Positions 27,446 to 37,383 of a stretch of DNA of 63,982 bases are shown piece by piece. The DNA is taken from positions 1 through 63,982 of the forward strand of contig JADHXI010000002.1 of NCBI GenBank assembly GCA_016783065.1. Reading direction: 5' to 3'. The notes under the pieces were generated by a model. That model was not told where the DNA came from and did no database searches. It worked only from the letters and a program-made list of their open reading frames with translations. This stretch comes from Desulfobacteraceae bacterium. Its GTDB lineage: Bacteria > Desulfobacterota > DSM-4660 > Desulfatiglandales > Desulfatiglandaceae. Both the position numbers and the translations under genes were made by a program. Each line of letters begins with the position of its first letter. Within the stretch, counting starts at the first letter, position 1.

Positions 27446-28171
27446 TTATTCCTCCTTCGTGCCTCCGAATCTCCTTTTCCTCTTTTGAAAGTCCTGTATC
27501 GCCTCAAGATATTCGTCTTTGCTGAAGTCCGGCCACAGGGTCGGGGTAATATAGATCTCGGTGTAGGCTATTTGCCATAGGAGGAAATTACTAACCCGGT
27601 ATTCACCGCTGGTCCTAATGAGTAACTCAGGGTCGGGCATCTCTTCCGAATAAAGCGAATTTGAAATCAATTGTTCCGAAATCTCATCCGCACTGATGTT
27701 GCCCTTTTCTATCTCAGCACCTATCTTCCGGGTTGCATCCAGGATCTCCTGCCTTCCCCCGTAGCTGAGGGCCAATGTCAGAACCATGTCTTTATTGGAG
27801 GCAGTCTGATCCATGACATCAAAGAGAACTTTACGTGTATCTTCCGGGAGCTTTTCTATTCTACCAATGCTTTGAAGCCTTATCCCGTTCTCTTGCATCT
27901 CCTCCAGCTCTCCCTTGAGAAAGCGTTTTAAGAGCTTCATAAGGGCCCCAATTTCTCTTTGGGGCCTCTTCCAGTTTTCCTCTGAAAAGGCGTAAAGGGT
28001 AAGCCACGACAGGCCCATCTCACGGCTGGTTCTCACAATTTCTCTAACTGTTTCAGCCCCTTGCTGGTGCCCGCGGACGCGATTTATTGATCTCTTCTTG
28101 GCCCACCGGCCGTTGCCGTCCATGATGATGGCCACGTGCTCTGGCAACTTATTGGGGTCTATGGTAATCAT
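27446..28171 (-). CDS. uppS: Isoprenyl (undecaprenyl) diphosphate synthase
   Basis: 241 residues of the cis-prenyltransferase family. The catalytic aspartate is in HVAIIMDGNGRWAKK, followed by GHQQGAETVREIV, LTLYAFSEENWKRP and the C-terminal LLIRTSGEYRVSNFLLWQ. It condenses isopentenyl diphosphate in cis to make the lipid carrier for peptidoglycan. RTSGE replaces the more common RTSGG/E-type ending only slightly, and the protein looks intact. Located between frr and cdsA as usual. Confidence 0.95.
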   Translation of the reverse strand: MITIDPNKLPEHVAIIMDGNGRWAKKRSINRVRGHQQGAETVREIVRTSREMGLSWLTLYAFSEENWKRPQREIGALMKLLKRFLKGELEEMQENGIRLQSIGRIEKLPEDTRKVLFDVMDQTASNKDMVLTLALSYGGRQEILDATRKIGAEIEKGNISADEISEQLISNSLYSEEMPDPELLIRTSGEYRVSNFLLWQIAYTEIYITPTLWPDFSKDEYLEAIQDFQKRKRRFGGTKEE

Positions 28172-28306
28172 TTTGGTTCACTTTTCACTTTTGCAGTTTA
28201 CCGGGTCAGGAGTTTTGGCAATTCCCCGATTGCGGTTTTTCAAGGTCAGGGAGCTTATCAGGAATTTAGGGGAGTTGAAATGGCTGAGGGGATGAGACGC
28301 TGAGGA

Positions 28307-28864
28307 TCAGAATTCCAAGATTTCTTTTTCCTTTTCGGCAGTGATCTCATCTGTCTTTTTGATAAATTCATCGGTTATTTCTTGCACCTCGTCCTGGGAC
28401 TTATGAAATTCATCCTCTGATATTTCCTTTTCTTTCTTCAGTTCCTTAAACATTTCATTGGCGTCTCGCCTGTGGTTGCGAATCGAAATTTTGCATTCCT
28501 CAGCCATTTTTCTCGCCAGTTTCGCCAATTCCTTACGCCTTTCTTCTGTCAAAGGCGGAATGGGTATCCTAATTAGCTTTCCGTCGTTCATGGGAGTCAG
28601 ACCCAGTTCAGACTTGAGGATACTCTTTTCTATCTCCCCAATGATTGATTGGTCCCAGGGCTGGATGGTGATGAGGCGGCTTTCGGGTACAGAAATAGAG
28701 GCAACCTGTTCAATCGGCATCTGGGTCTCGTAGCAGTCGACCCTTATGCCATCCAGCAATGCAGTAGAGGCCCGACCGGTCCTGATCTTTTTGAAATCCC
28801 GCTTCAATGCCTCTCCCGTCTTTATCATCTTCTCACGAAGTTCGGCGATTATTTCATCTTTCAT
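28307..28864 (-). CDS. frr: Ribosome recycling factor
   Basis: 185 residues, the normal size. KTGEALKRDFKKIRTGRASTALLDGIRVDCY is a classical RRF N-terminal stretch read here in two overlapping motifs, and PPLTEERRKELAKLARKMAEE forms the long helix. It splits post-termination ribosomes with EF-G. Its ATG overlaps the stop of tsf (ATGA), so pyrH, which usually lies between tsf and frr, is absent here. Confidence 0.96.
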   Translation of the reverse strand: MKDEIIAELREKMIKTGEALKRDFKKIRTGRASTALLDGIRVDCYETQMPIEQVASISVPESRLITIQPWDQSIIGEIEKSILKSELGLTPMNDGKLIRIPIPPLTEERRKELAKLARKMAEECKISIRNHRRDANEMFKELKKEKEISEDEFHKSQDEVQEITDEFIKKTDEITAEKEKEILEF

Positions 28865-29457
28865 GACTCACCCAGTTGAAATCTCACAAACCGCCTGATC
28901 ACGATATTCTCTCCGGTCTTGGCGATCATATCGTTTAATAAATCCTGGACCGTTATGTCGGGATTCTTGACAAATGGTTGCTCCAAGAGACAGGCCTCCG
29001 AGAAAAACTTTTTCAGCTTTCCTTCAACAATTCTTTCGATCACCTTCTCCGGCTTACCCGATTCCCTCGCCTGGGTGGCGTAAATCTCCTTCTCTTTTTC
29101 GAGGATATCATCAGGCACCCTTTCACGGTCAATGGCATAGGGATTGGTAGCTGCAATCTGAATCGCTATATCTTTTACAAAGGTCGTGAAGTCTTCGGTC
29201 TTCCCCGTGAAATCGGTTTCACAGTTTGCTTCCACCAAGACCCCTATCTTTCCGCCGGCATGGATGTAGGATTGAACCTGCCCCTGAGAAGTAGCGCGTC
29301 CCCCCCGCTTTTTGGCAGTGGCGATCCCCTTTTTTCTCAAATAATCGATCGCCCCGTCGATGTCTCCATTACACTCTTTAAGGGCTGTCTTGCAGTCCAT
29401 TATGCCGACACCTGTTTTTTCTCTCAGCTCTTTTATTAGTGAAGTTGAAACTGTCAA
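28861..29457 (-). CDS. tsf: Elongation factor Ts, short form
   Basis: 198 residues, the compact EF-Ts found in Thermus and many Desulfobacterota, lacking the second core subdomain of the E. coli protein. ELREKTGVGIMDCKTALKE and the region ending IGVLVEANCETDF are the EF-Tu contacting motifs. It exchanges GDP on EF-Tu. The start is a TTG at 29457, with GGAGGG nine bases upstream and no better ATG available. It is 50 bp downstream of rpsB, the conserved order. Confidence 0.95.
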   Translation of the reverse strand: MTVSTSLIKELREKTGVGIMDCKTALKECNGDIDGAIDYLRKKGIATAKKRGGRATSQGQVQSYIHAGGKIGVLVEANCETDFTGKTEDFTTFVKDIAIQIAATNPYAIDRERVPDDILEKEKEIYATQARESGKPEKVIERIVEGKLKKFFSEACLLEQPFVKNPDITVQDLLNDMIAKTGENIVIRRFVRFQLGES

Positions 29458-29507
29458 ATTCTATTTCCCTCCATCATTCTTTTCGTGATAAGCCCTACAT
29501 TCGATCC

Positions 29508-30386
29508 TTAAGCGGTATCAATTCGTGATTCTTCCGACCCAGCGGCCTCACCTGTTACCTCCGGTTCTTCTTTTCGTGGAAGAATGATAACCTCCGGGCC
29601 TCCCTGATCATCCTCCTGAGGTGCAACCGCTTCTGGCGTTTCAGCTTCTTCTGCTGCCTCTTGCTCCCTGATTAACTCGGCCTCTGTCCTCAATCGCTCT
29701 TCTGCAATATCGTGACCTTCCACGCATGCATCGGCTATCTTTGAACAGATCAGCCTTATGGCTCGTATGGCATCATCATTACCGGGAATAATAAAGTCTA
29801 TGTCATCGGGATCGCAGTTGGAATCAGCAATGGCGATTAACGGAATCCCCAACTTTCTGGCCTCTTTGACTGCGATTTTTTCCCGCTTAGGGTCAACGAC
29901 AAAGACGGCCCCGGGCAGTTCATCCATATTCTTGATGCCCCCGAGATTTCTGTTCAGCTTGAACAGTTCCTTCTCCATCTTCAGAATTTCCTTTTTCTTA
30001 TACCGATTGATGGAACCGTCCTCCTTCATTGCCTCCAATTCCTTCAGACGAGCGATACTCTTTCGGATCGTCTGGAAATTGGTGAGGGTTCCCCCGAGCC
30101 AACGGTTCACCACATTAAACATGCCGCAGCGCTCGCTTTCTTCGATAACAGAGTCACGGGCCTGTTTCTTGGTCCCCACAAAAAGAACCGGATACCCCTC
30201 GGAGACAATCTTTGCAACGAAATCATAGGCCAACTTAAAAAGCCTTACAGTCTTTTGAAGATCTATGATGTGAATCCCGTTGCGAGCCCCAAATATATAA
30301 GGTTTCATCTTGGGGTTCCAGCGTCTTGTCTGGTGGCCAAAGTGTACACCCGACTCCAAAAGCTGTTTCATATTAATTATTGCCAT
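29508..30386 (-). CDS. rpsB: 30S ribosomal protein S2
   Basis: 292 residues. The core is typical of S2: [58 protein letters not shown] and [13 protein letters not shown]. The last ~60 residues form an acidic, alanine/glutamate-rich extension ([18 protein letters not shown]), common in this lineage and probably disordered. AAAGGAGGATTGG precedes the ATG. Confidence 0.97.
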   Translation of the reverse strand: MAIINMKQLLESGVHFGHQTRRWNPKMKPYIFGARNGIHIIDLQKTVRLFKLAYDFVAKIVSEGYPVLFVGTKKQARDSVIEESERCGMFNVVNRWLGGTLTNFQTIRKSIARLKELEAMKEDGSINRYKKKEILKMEKELFKLNRNLGGIKNMDELPGAVFVVDPKREKIAVKEARKLGIPLIAIADSNCDPDDIDFIIPGNDDAIRAIRLICSKIADACVEGHDIAEERLRTEAELIREQEAAEEAETPEAVAPQEDDQGGPEVIILPRKEEPEVTGEAAGSEESRIDTA

Positions 30387-30840
30387 CCAATCCTCCTTTT
30401 TTAGAGATCCTTCGTGATCTCTTTGCCACGGTTTTTCCTAGATCCGGAGTGACTCGCACCTTACGATCAGCAAGGCACCGGGCAAGATTCCGGATGTGTG
30501 ATCTGACCCTAATAAAGACTTGAGCTTACTGGGCCAACCTGATATATTTTGTAAAAATCGATTTGCCTCGCGTCCAAAATTCTTCTTGAAAAGAACGGCA
30601 GACAAAACCGATAGAATCCGAGAGCTTCCTATTGGAAAAGTTTTGAATCAAATTTTTTAACACTATTCGTTTTCCTTTGCAAGAAAAAAGTGGCGGATTC
30701 AGAAATTCTAGCTATGGATACCCACATTAGTGAGGATCGAAAAATGGGGCAAACCCCGGAAATCCGTCATTGGAAAGATTGTAACAAGTGTTTTCATGAC
30801 CTGAGGATAATGTTACATTCCCGTTGGAATTGGGTTCATC
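30387..30840. other. Intergenic region between rpsB and the dGTPase operon
   Basis: About 450 bp between divergent genes. It must hold the rpsB promoter and leader on the minus strand, but I see no unambiguous -35/-10 pair. No gene is called; a 91-codon ORF on the minus strand is the antisense shadow of the next gene. Confidence 0.5.
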
Positions 30841-31089
30841 ATGGATGAAGATATCAAAAAGGGCCTCAAAAGGGCGGTTGAGAGTGTGGAAGTAAGCGTG
30901 ACCAAATCTGTTCTGCGCTGGAAATACAAGAAGGAAGGCAAACAGATCCCCTTGGAGGAGAGGCTTGAAAATGAATCCCGCCATGTTGCTGATCGCGCAC
31001 ATGAGGTCATTGCCAAGAGGGGTAGGAACGTTTGGGAAGAGTTGAAAAAGGCCTACCTCAAAGGAGATGGAAAGAAGGGGTCCGGGTGA
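30841..31089 (+). CDS. Small conserved-looking hypothetical protein upstream of dgt
   Basis: 82 residues, highly charged and predicted mostly helical (for example EDIKKGLKRAVESVEVSVTK and RHVADRAHEVIAKRGRNVWE). It has no signal peptide, membrane segment or cysteine. Its TGA stop is directly followed by the GTG start of the dGTPase-family gene with no spacer, so the two are almost certainly co-translated. The ribosome binding site is weak. No domain is recognised; a partner or regulator of the triphosphohydrolase is possible. Confidence 0.6.
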   Translation: MDEDIKKGLKRAVESVEVSVTKSVLRWKYKKEGKQIPLEERLENESRHVADRAHEVIAKRGRNVWEELKKAYLKGDGKKGSG

Positions 31090-32259
31090 GTGAAAAGCAA
31101 TGATTTGTTGGCCGGGATAAGAGCGGATCTGGATCAGAAAGAGGAGGCGAGGCTTTCACCACGGGCCTGCCTGAGTCGTGACGCAATCAGGCTGAGAGAG
31201 GAAAAGGAAGTAAATCAGGGACACAGGCAGAATTTCTCCATTGATACCGATCGTGTACTCCATTCCTTGGCTTATTCCCGCTACATCGACAAGACCCAAG
31301 TTTTTTACCTCATAAAAAACGATCACATCACCCACAGAGTCCTACACGTACAGCTTGTCTCAAAGATCGCCAGGACCATTGGACGTCTCCTGGGGCTTAA
31401 TGAAGACCTGATCGAGGCCATCGCCCTCGGGCACGACATCGGACATACGCCATTTGGGCACGATGGCGAAAGATTGCTCTCGGCCCTGTGTGAATCACAT
31501 AAAATCGGCCAATTTCTGCACAATATACAGGGTGTCAGGTTCTTGCAGGAGATAGAGAGGAAAGGAAAGGGCTGGAACTTGACCCTGCAGGTGCTGGATG
31601 GAATCCTTTCCCACAACGGAGAGCGCTATTCTCAGGCATTGGAGCCACAAAAAGGGAAAAATTTTGTGGTCTTGGACCGTGAAGTGGGGCAAATAAAGGA
31701 AGACGCCTCGGTGGACATCTGGCCAATGACTCTGGAAGGATGCGTGGTTAGGATGGCCGATACCATCAGTTACATTGGCCGGGATATCGAAGATGCCATC
31801 AGACTCGGCCTGATAGGCCGTTCAGATCTCCCTGAAGAATGCAGGCGGATTCTGGGTGAGACCAACGGGACCATCGTTTACACCCTGGTGGAAGATCTTG
31901 TTGCAAATAGTTTGGACCGACACCACGTATGCTTCAGTGTTACCGTGGGAAACGCACTCAAGCGGCTAAAGGAGTTTAATGAAGCGTCCATCTATAGAAA
32001 CCCAAAAGTAAAAGATCAGACCCCCAAAATCAAGCTGATGTTTGAGTTGTTGTTTGAAGAATACCTCCGTGACCTTGAAACGGGAAATGAGGATTCAGAT
32101 ATCTTCAGAGGATTCTTGGACGGCATGTCGCCGGAATACAGGGAAAAGGCCTCCTCCCCTGAAATCGTGCGCGATTTCGTTGCGGGCATGACAGATGAAT
32201 ACTTTCTTAACCAATGCCAAAAGAACCTTGTGCCCCAAAGAAAGGCAAGTATCTCATAG
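31090..32259 (+). CDS. dgt: Deoxyguanosinetriphosphate triphosphohydrolase-like protein
   Basis: 389 residues with the HD-domain metal site: H82 in THRVLH, the pair in ALGHDIGHTPFGHDGE (residues 112-127), and a later aspartate in VRMADTISYIGRD. These proteins cut dNTPs to deoxynucleosides and triphosphate, limiting dNTP pools. Some members act against phages. The start is GTG, set by direct contact with the stop of the upstream small ORF. The length is that of the shorter, non-E. coli subgroup. Confidence 0.9.
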   Translation: MKSNDLLAGIRADLDQKEEARLSPRACLSRDAIRLREEKEVNQGHRQNFSIDTDRVLHSLAYSRYIDKTQVFYLIKNDHITHRVLHVQLVSKIARTIGRLLGLNEDLIEAIALGHDIGHTPFGHDGERLLSALCESHKIGQFLHNIQGVRFLQEIERKGKGWNLTLQVLDGILSHNGERYSQALEPQKGKNFVVLDREVGQIKEDASVDIWPMTLEGCVVRMADTISYIGRDIEDAIRLGLIGRSDLPEECRRILGETNGTIVYTLVEDLVANSLDRHHVCFSVTVGNALKRLKEFNEASIYRNPKVKDQTPKIKLMFELLFEEYLRDLETGNEDSDIFRGFLDGMSPEYREKASSPEIVRDFVAGMTDEYFLNQCQKNLVPQRKASIS

Positions 32260-32405
32260 ACATAAATAAATTAAGGATAACTTTTTTGATACAATTTAAT
32301 GAAACTATTACTGAAAACGATTGACAAAAGAAAACCCAATAGGTATGGGTATTTGCGCTCTCAATGCAGTGAGGGTCACTAATACTATATGCTGGAGGCC
32401 ATAAG

Positions 32406-33227
32406 ATGGTTCAGGTTGGGGAGCTTAAAGAGGGAGACACCATCTTAAAGCTCGAAGACATTCACATGTATTTTGGTAAGGTAGCCGCCTTGGCCGGAGT
32501 AAGCCTGGAGGTAAAGAAGGGTGAGATTCACTCCATTATTGGCCCGAACGGGGCCGGCAAGACGGTCATGATGAACTGCATTAACGGTCTTTATAGACCG
32601 CAGAAAGGAAATATCTACTTCAAAGGGGAAAGGGTTAACGCCCTCAAGCCATACCAGCGGGCCGAGCTGGGTATTTCACGGACTTTCCAGAAATTGGAGC
32701 TCTTTGGCGGGATGACGGTCCTCGACAACATCCGCTTAGGGAGACATATCCATCTCAAGAGTGGTATCCTGAGTGGTTCCGTTTATGCGGGCAAGACCAA
32801 GCGGGAAGAGTTGGAGAGCAGGAAGTTTATCGAGGAAGAAATTATTGACCTGCTTGAGATAGAAAGCATCCGGGATAAGTCTGCCCATATGCTCCCTTAT
32901 GGGCTCCAAAAGCGTGTTGAACTGGGCAGGGCCCTGGCACTCAATCCCGAACTCTTGTTGTTAGATGAGCCATTGGCCGGGTTGAACTTGGAAGAGGTGG
33001 AGGACATGGCCCGTTTCATCCTGGATATCAATGAAGAGAAACGCTGGAAGATCACCTGTGTCCTGGTGGAACATGATATGGGTGTGGTCATGGATATTTC
33101 CCACAGTGTGAATGTGTTGAATTTTGGCATTCAGATCACAGACGGGCCACCGGAGGAGGTCCAGAAAAACCCGGAGGTTATTAAGGCCTACCTGGGTGAA
33201 GAGGATTTGTATTCCACAAGGAGGTAA
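32406..33227 (+). CDS. livG: Branched-chain amino acid-type ABC transporter ATPase (LivG)
   Basis: A 273-residue ABC ATPase: Walker A GPNGAGKT, signature-like LPYGLQKRVELGRALAL, and Walker B LLLLDEPLAGLN. The ISRTFQKLELFGGMTVLDN stretch and ending are LivG-like. It powers the transporter formed by the two permeases and binding protein downstream. In anaerobic aromatic degraders, Liv-type systems often import aromatic or dicarboxylic acids rather than amino acids. The acyl-CoA ligase genes beside it make that likely here. CTGGAGGCCATAAG precedes the ATG. Confidence 0.92.
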   Translation: MVQVGELKEGDTILKLEDIHMYFGKVAALAGVSLEVKKGEIHSIIGPNGAGKTVMMNCINGLYRPQKGNIYFKGERVNALKPYQRAELGISRTFQKLELFGGMTVLDNIRLGRHIHLKSGILSGSVYAGKTKREELESRKFIEEEIIDLLEIESIRDKSAHMLPYGLQKRVELGRALALNPELLLLDEPLAGLNLEEVEDMARFILDINEEKRWKITCVLVEHDMGVVMDISHSVNVLNFGIQITDGPPEEVQKNPEVIKAYLGEEDLYSTRR

Positions 33228-33236
33228 CGAAAAGCG

Positions 33237-35159
33237 ATGCGTGGAAATGGGATAGAAATCACCAAGGACCTCACCATTCCCAAGCTTTTTGTCAGGCAAT
33301 GTAAGAAGTATGGCAATGACAAGGTGGCCATGAGGGAGAAAGAGTTCGGCATATGGATCCCTTTTACCTGGCAGGATTACCATGACAATGTCAAATACCT
33401 CTCCTTAGGGATGGTCAGCCTGGGTTTGAAGCGGGGGGACAAGGTTGCAATGATCGGGGACAACCGGCCCGAGGGACTTTGGGCGGAAATGGCCGCCCTT
33501 TGTGCCGGTGGGATAGGTGTGTGGCTCTTCCAGGACTGTATGATGGATGAAGTCAAATACATTATCGATCATTCTGACTCCAAGTTCTTTGTAGGTGAAA
33601 CCCAGGAAGAGGTGGACAAGGCACTATCCATCAAAGACGACTGCCCCAAGTTGAAAACCATAATCTGGGATGACCCAAAGGGCATGAGGAATTACCACCA
33701 GGAGTATCTCATCAGCATAAAAAAGATCCAGGAGTTAGGAAAGGAGCTTGACAGAAAGGAGCCTGACCTTTTTGAAAATATGATAAACGAAGGCCACGGA
33801 GATGATATTTGCCTCCTTTTTTACACCTCCGGGACCACAGCCCTTCCCAAGGGCGCACTCCTGACACACTGGAATATGCTGACCATGGGCAGGAATCTCA
33901 TGGCACTTGATCCCTGCTATGACACCGATGATTTTGTATCTTATCTCCCTTTTGCCTGGATCGGAGAGCAGATGATGTCCATATCCTGCGGTCTACAGGT
34001 CGGATATACCCTCAACTTTCCGGAAGAGCCGGATACGGCCCAGGAAAATATCAGGGAGATCGGCCCACATGTGATGTTTGCACCTCCCAGGCTTTATGAG
34101 GGAATGACCCGTCAGGTCCAGGTGAAATACATTGACTCCACCTGGATCAAGAGGAAGATCTATGAATTTGCCACCAAGGTGGGGTATAAGGTGGCAAATA
34201 TCAAGTTTGAAAAGAAGCACGTGTCCTTGAGCCTGAAGTTTTTGAACTGGCTTGCCTATATTACCATGCAGAAGAAGCTGAAAGATCACTTGGGCCTGTC
34301 ACGACTCAGACACTGTTACACCGGTGGGGCGGCCATGGGCCCCGACCACTTTCGGTTCTTCCACGCCCTGGGCGTCAACCTGAAACAGATATACGGCCAG
34401 ACCGAGATCGCCGGCATCTCCATTGTCCACAGGGATGGGGACGTGAAGTTTGACACTGTGGGTACTCCCATCCCGGAAACAGAGGTCAAGATCACCGACG
34501 AGGGTGAAATCATATCCAAAAGCCCTTCGGTGTTTTTGGGATATTACAAGAACGAAGAGGCCACCGAGAAGACCCTGGTGGATGGGTGGCTCTATTCCGG
34601 GGACAGGGGTTTCATTGATGAAGATGGGCACCTGGTGGTATTTGACCGGTCCAAGGATGTGATGACCCTTTCCGATGGCAGGCCATTTTCTCCCCAATAT
34701 CTCGAAACCAGATTAAAGTTCAGCCCCTTTATCCAGGAGGCCTGGGCCATTGGTGATGAGAGAGATTATGTGACGGCCGTGATGTGTATCGATTATGCAG
34801 TGGTAGGGAAGTGGGCCGATGATAAGAAGCTCAACTATACCAGCTATCCGGAGCTTTCCCAGAAACAAGCGGTCTATGACCTGGTGCAGGAACAGATCGA
34901 AGAGGCCAACAAGGACCTGCCCGGACCTGCCAAGATCAATAAATTCGTAAATCTGTATAAGGTCTTTGACGCGGACGATGAAGAGTTGACAAGGACATCC
35001 AAGTTGAGACGTGCCTTTGTGGGAGACCGGTATAAGGATATTGTTGACACCCTCTATTCGGATGCGGATACGGTTCATATGGATACTAAAATTACATATG
35101 AGGATGGGAGGGAGCAGCGCATAAAGACCGATTTGCGCATCCAGAAAACAAACGTGTAA
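33237..35159 (+). CDS. Long-chain-type acyl-CoA synthetase (AMP-forming)
   Basis: 640 residues of the COG1022 branch. The ATP motif is LFYTSGTTALPKGALLTH, with a later YGQTEIAG and the hinge region YSGDRGFIDEDGHLVVFDRS. The protein lies inside the Liv transporter operon, between the ATPase and the first permease, with AAGGAGGTAACGAAAAGCG before the ATG. This order suggests vectorial uptake: the transported carboxylic acid is trapped as its CoA thioester. The substrate cannot be read from sequence; fatty acid or aryl acid are both possible. Confidence 0.88.
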   Translation: MRGNGIEITKDLTIPKLFVRQCKKYGNDKVAMREKEFGIWIPFTWQDYHDNVKYLSLGMVSLGLKRGDKVAMIGDNRPEGLWAEMAALCAGGIGVWLFQDCMMDEVKYIIDHSDSKFFVGETQEEVDKALSIKDDCPKLKTIIWDDPKGMRNYHQEYLISIKKIQELGKELDRKEPDLFENMINEGHGDDICLLFYTSGTTALPKGALLTHWNMLTMGRNLMALDPCYDTDDFVSYLPFAWIGEQMMSISCGLQVGYTLNFPEEPDTAQENIREIGPHVMFAPPRLYEGMTRQVQVKYIDSTWIKRKIYEFATKVGYKVANIKFEKKHVSLSLKFLNWLAYITMQKKLKDHLGLSRLRHCYTGGAAMGPDHFRFFHALGVNLKQIYGQTEIAGISIVHRDGDVKFDTVGTPIPETEVKITDEGEIISKSPSVFLGYYKNEEATEKTLVDGWLYSGDRGFIDEDGHLVVFDRSKDVMTLSDGRPFSPQYLETRLKFSPFIQEAWAIGDERDYVTAVMCIDYAVVGKWADDKKLNYTSYPELSQKQAVYDLVQEQIEEANKDLPGPAKINKFVNLYKVFDADDEELTRTSKLRRAFVGDRYKDIVDTLYSDADTVHMDTKITYEDGREQRIKTDLRIQKTNV

Positions 35160-35195
35160 TGAGGCGGCAACAAGGAGTAAGGAGGTAGGTAAAGA

Positions 35196-36080
35196 ATGGA
35201 GCTGTTTTTTATGAGTTTGACCACAGGTCTCATGGTGGGCGGAATCTATGCCTTGGTTGCCTTAGGGTGGGTCCTCATCTACAAGTGCTCGGGTGTCCTC
35301 AATCTGGCCATGGGCGAGTTGACCCTTATCGGGGCCTATGTGACCTATACCTTTCACGCGATAGGCGTTCCCTTTGTCCCTGCCGTGTTGTTGACGTTGA
35401 TTGTGGGAATTATCCTCGGGTTTTTGACTGAACGTATCTTTTTGGACAAGCTCATCGGAGAGCCTATTTTGGCCGTTATCATGGTGACAGTGGGGCTCTC
35501 TTTTTTCTTAAAGGGCCTCATAGGATATATATGGGGGTCAGACACCAGGGTCTTCACCCCTCCCATATTTGACATCAAACCGATTACGGTCGGCATTCTC
35601 AAGATATCTCCTGTGTATCTCTGGTCTTTCATCCTTTCCATTGTGCTGCTCATCGTATTTGTAGCTTTTTTTAAGTATACCCGCTGGGGTCTTTCCATGC
35701 AGGCCACTGCCGATGACGAAACGGCCGCCCTCTCTCTCGGGGTTAGTGCCCGGTTTGTCTACGCGGCCGCGTGGGCCATTGCCTTTATGAGCGCGGGCGT
35801 TGGCGGGGCCCTCCTCGGAAACATCAATGGGATCAATATTTCCGTGGGCCACTTAGGGTTGCTGGTGCTCCCTGCCGTGGTTTTGGGCGGGTTAAATTCT
35901 GTCCCGGGGGCCATTGTTGGGGGGATCATGATCGGATTGCTACAGAATTTTTCCGGGACATACCTTGACGCGTATTTCCCCGGAGGGGTGAAGGAGATTA
36001 TGCCCTTTGCCTTTATGGCTGTATTTCTGCTTTTCAAGCCCTACGGCCTGTGGGGATGGGAGAGGATTGAGAGGGTGTAG
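35196..36080 (+). CDS. livH: Liv-type ABC transporter permease (LivH)
   Basis: A 294-residue membrane protein with about eight helices and the LivH signature LNLAMGELTLIGAYVTYTF near residues 34-52. The cytoplasmic coupling loop is around ALSLGVSARFVYAAAWAIAF. It forms half of the membrane channel with LivM. GGAGGTAGGTAAAG precedes the ATG, and the gene ends 11 bp before livM. Confidence 0.92.
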   Translation: MELFFMSLTTGLMVGGIYALVALGWVLIYKCSGVLNLAMGELTLIGAYVTYTFHAIGVPFVPAVLLTLIVGIILGFLTERIFLDKLIGEPILAVIMVTVGLSFFLKGLIGYIWGSDTRVFTPPIFDIKPITVGILKISPVYLWSFILSIVLLIVFVAFFKYTRWGLSMQATADDETAALSLGVSARFVYAAAWAIAFMSAGVGGALLGNINGINISVGHLGLLVLPAVVLGGLNSVPGAIVGGIMIGLLQNFSGTYLDAYFPGGVKEIMPFAFMAVFLLFKPYGLWGWERIERV

Positions 36081-36091
36081 GAGGTTATCCT

Positions 36092-37192
36092 ATGTCGAGC
36101 GTTTGGCTGCCGTGTGGTGATTATCATTGGAACTATGCACAAGATCAGGGTTGGTGGCAGACCAATTTTCTGAAGGGGAAGATGATCCTGCTCTTGGCCA
36201 TTGTTTTCATCGGCATACCCCTCGTTGCTGATGAATACTGGATCAGCGTTGGTACCATGATTGGGTATACCGCCATGGGGGCGTTGGGGGTTCAGCTCCT
36301 TATCGGTTACTCCGGGCTACTCACTCTTGGACATGCCGCTTTTATTGCGGTTGGCGCTTATACGAGCGTCATGTTAATCCTCCAGTTCCCATGGCCCCAG
36401 TTCCTTATTGACTGGGGGCTTGCATATCCGATCAGCATCATTGCCGCCGGTATTGTCGCAGGGCTCTGGAGTGTTCTTTTTGGATTGCCCTCTGCCAAGG
36501 TGAAAGGCTTCTATCTCATCCTAACCACCATGGCGGCCCAGTTTATCACCGTTGATTTTATCCTGACCCAGTATGTCAGCCAGATCGGCGGCAGGGGCCA
36601 GGCGTTTTCTCTTCCCCCGGGGACCATCAAGATCGGGCCGTGGGTCATTGAAAATGATATACAGATTTATTTTGTGATGGCGGTTATACTCACGCTCATG
36701 GTGATCGTTTTAGCCAATCTGCTCAGGTCCAAACCGGGCCGCGCATGGATAGCCATCAGGGATAATGATATTGCGGCAGAGGCCCTCGGCATCAATATCG
36801 TCTGGTACAAGCTCTTAGCCTTTTTTGTGGCCGGGTTTATGGCCGGTGTTGCCGGGGCATTCTGGGTTTGTAACACCGCTGCCTTGAGTCCTGAACACTT
36901 TCAGTGGTTTTTGTCCCTCTGGTTGGTGGGAGTGATTTTGATCGGAGGGGTCGGTTCCATTCAGGGGGCCATTTTCGGTTCCATTTTTATGGTGGTTGTT
37001 ATGGAATTGCTCCAGATGGGGGCCATTCCATTGGCCGAGTATTACCCCAAAATCCTTTTTGATTTTGCCTATATTAAAGATATGGCATTCGGTCTCGCTA
37101 TCTGTGCCTTTCTGATTTATGAACCCAACGGTCTTGCCTACCGCTGGTGGCAGGCCAAGAACTATTTTAACCTGTGGCCGTTTTCATATTAG
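36092..37192 (+). CDS. livM: Liv-type ABC transporter permease (LivM)
   Basis: A 366-residue membrane protein. The LivM signature GYSGLLTLGHAAFIAVGAYT and coupling loop AEALGINIVWYKLLAFFVAG are clear. It has an unusual hydrophilic N-terminus (residues 1-28) rich in tryptophan and tyrosine, seen in Liv systems of this lineage. The start at 36092 is set by AGGAGGTTATCCT. It pairs with LivH. Confidence 0.92.
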   Translation: MSSVWLPCGDYHWNYAQDQGWWQTNFLKGKMILLLAIVFIGIPLVADEYWISVGTMIGYTAMGALGVQLLIGYSGLLTLGHAAFIAVGAYTSVMLILQFPWPQFLIDWGLAYPISIIAAGIVAGLWSVLFGLPSAKVKGFYLILTTMAAQFITVDFILTQYVSQIGGRGQAFSLPPGTIKIGPWVIENDIQIYFVMAVILTLMVIVLANLLRSKPGRAWIAIRDNDIAAEALGINIVWYKLLAFFVAGFMAGVAGAFWVCNTAALSPEHFQWFLSLWLVGVILIGGVGSIQGAIFGSIFMVVVMELLQMGAIPLAEYYPKILFDFAYIKDMAFGLAICAFLIYEPNGLAYRWWQAKNYFNLWPFSY

Positions 37193-37383
37193 GCCGATAA
37201 ATTCAATCCCGTCTGGAGCGATGCTTGAAAATATCTGACAACTAAACAACTTAACGTTTTAATCCTGCAGGGCGGGACTCAACCAGAACTCGAAAGGAGG
37301 TGAGAGAATCTAAAGGTCAAATTGTAACGTTTGGTGACAGAGGTTAATAGGAGATTTTCATAATAGCAAAGGGGGGAAAATCT

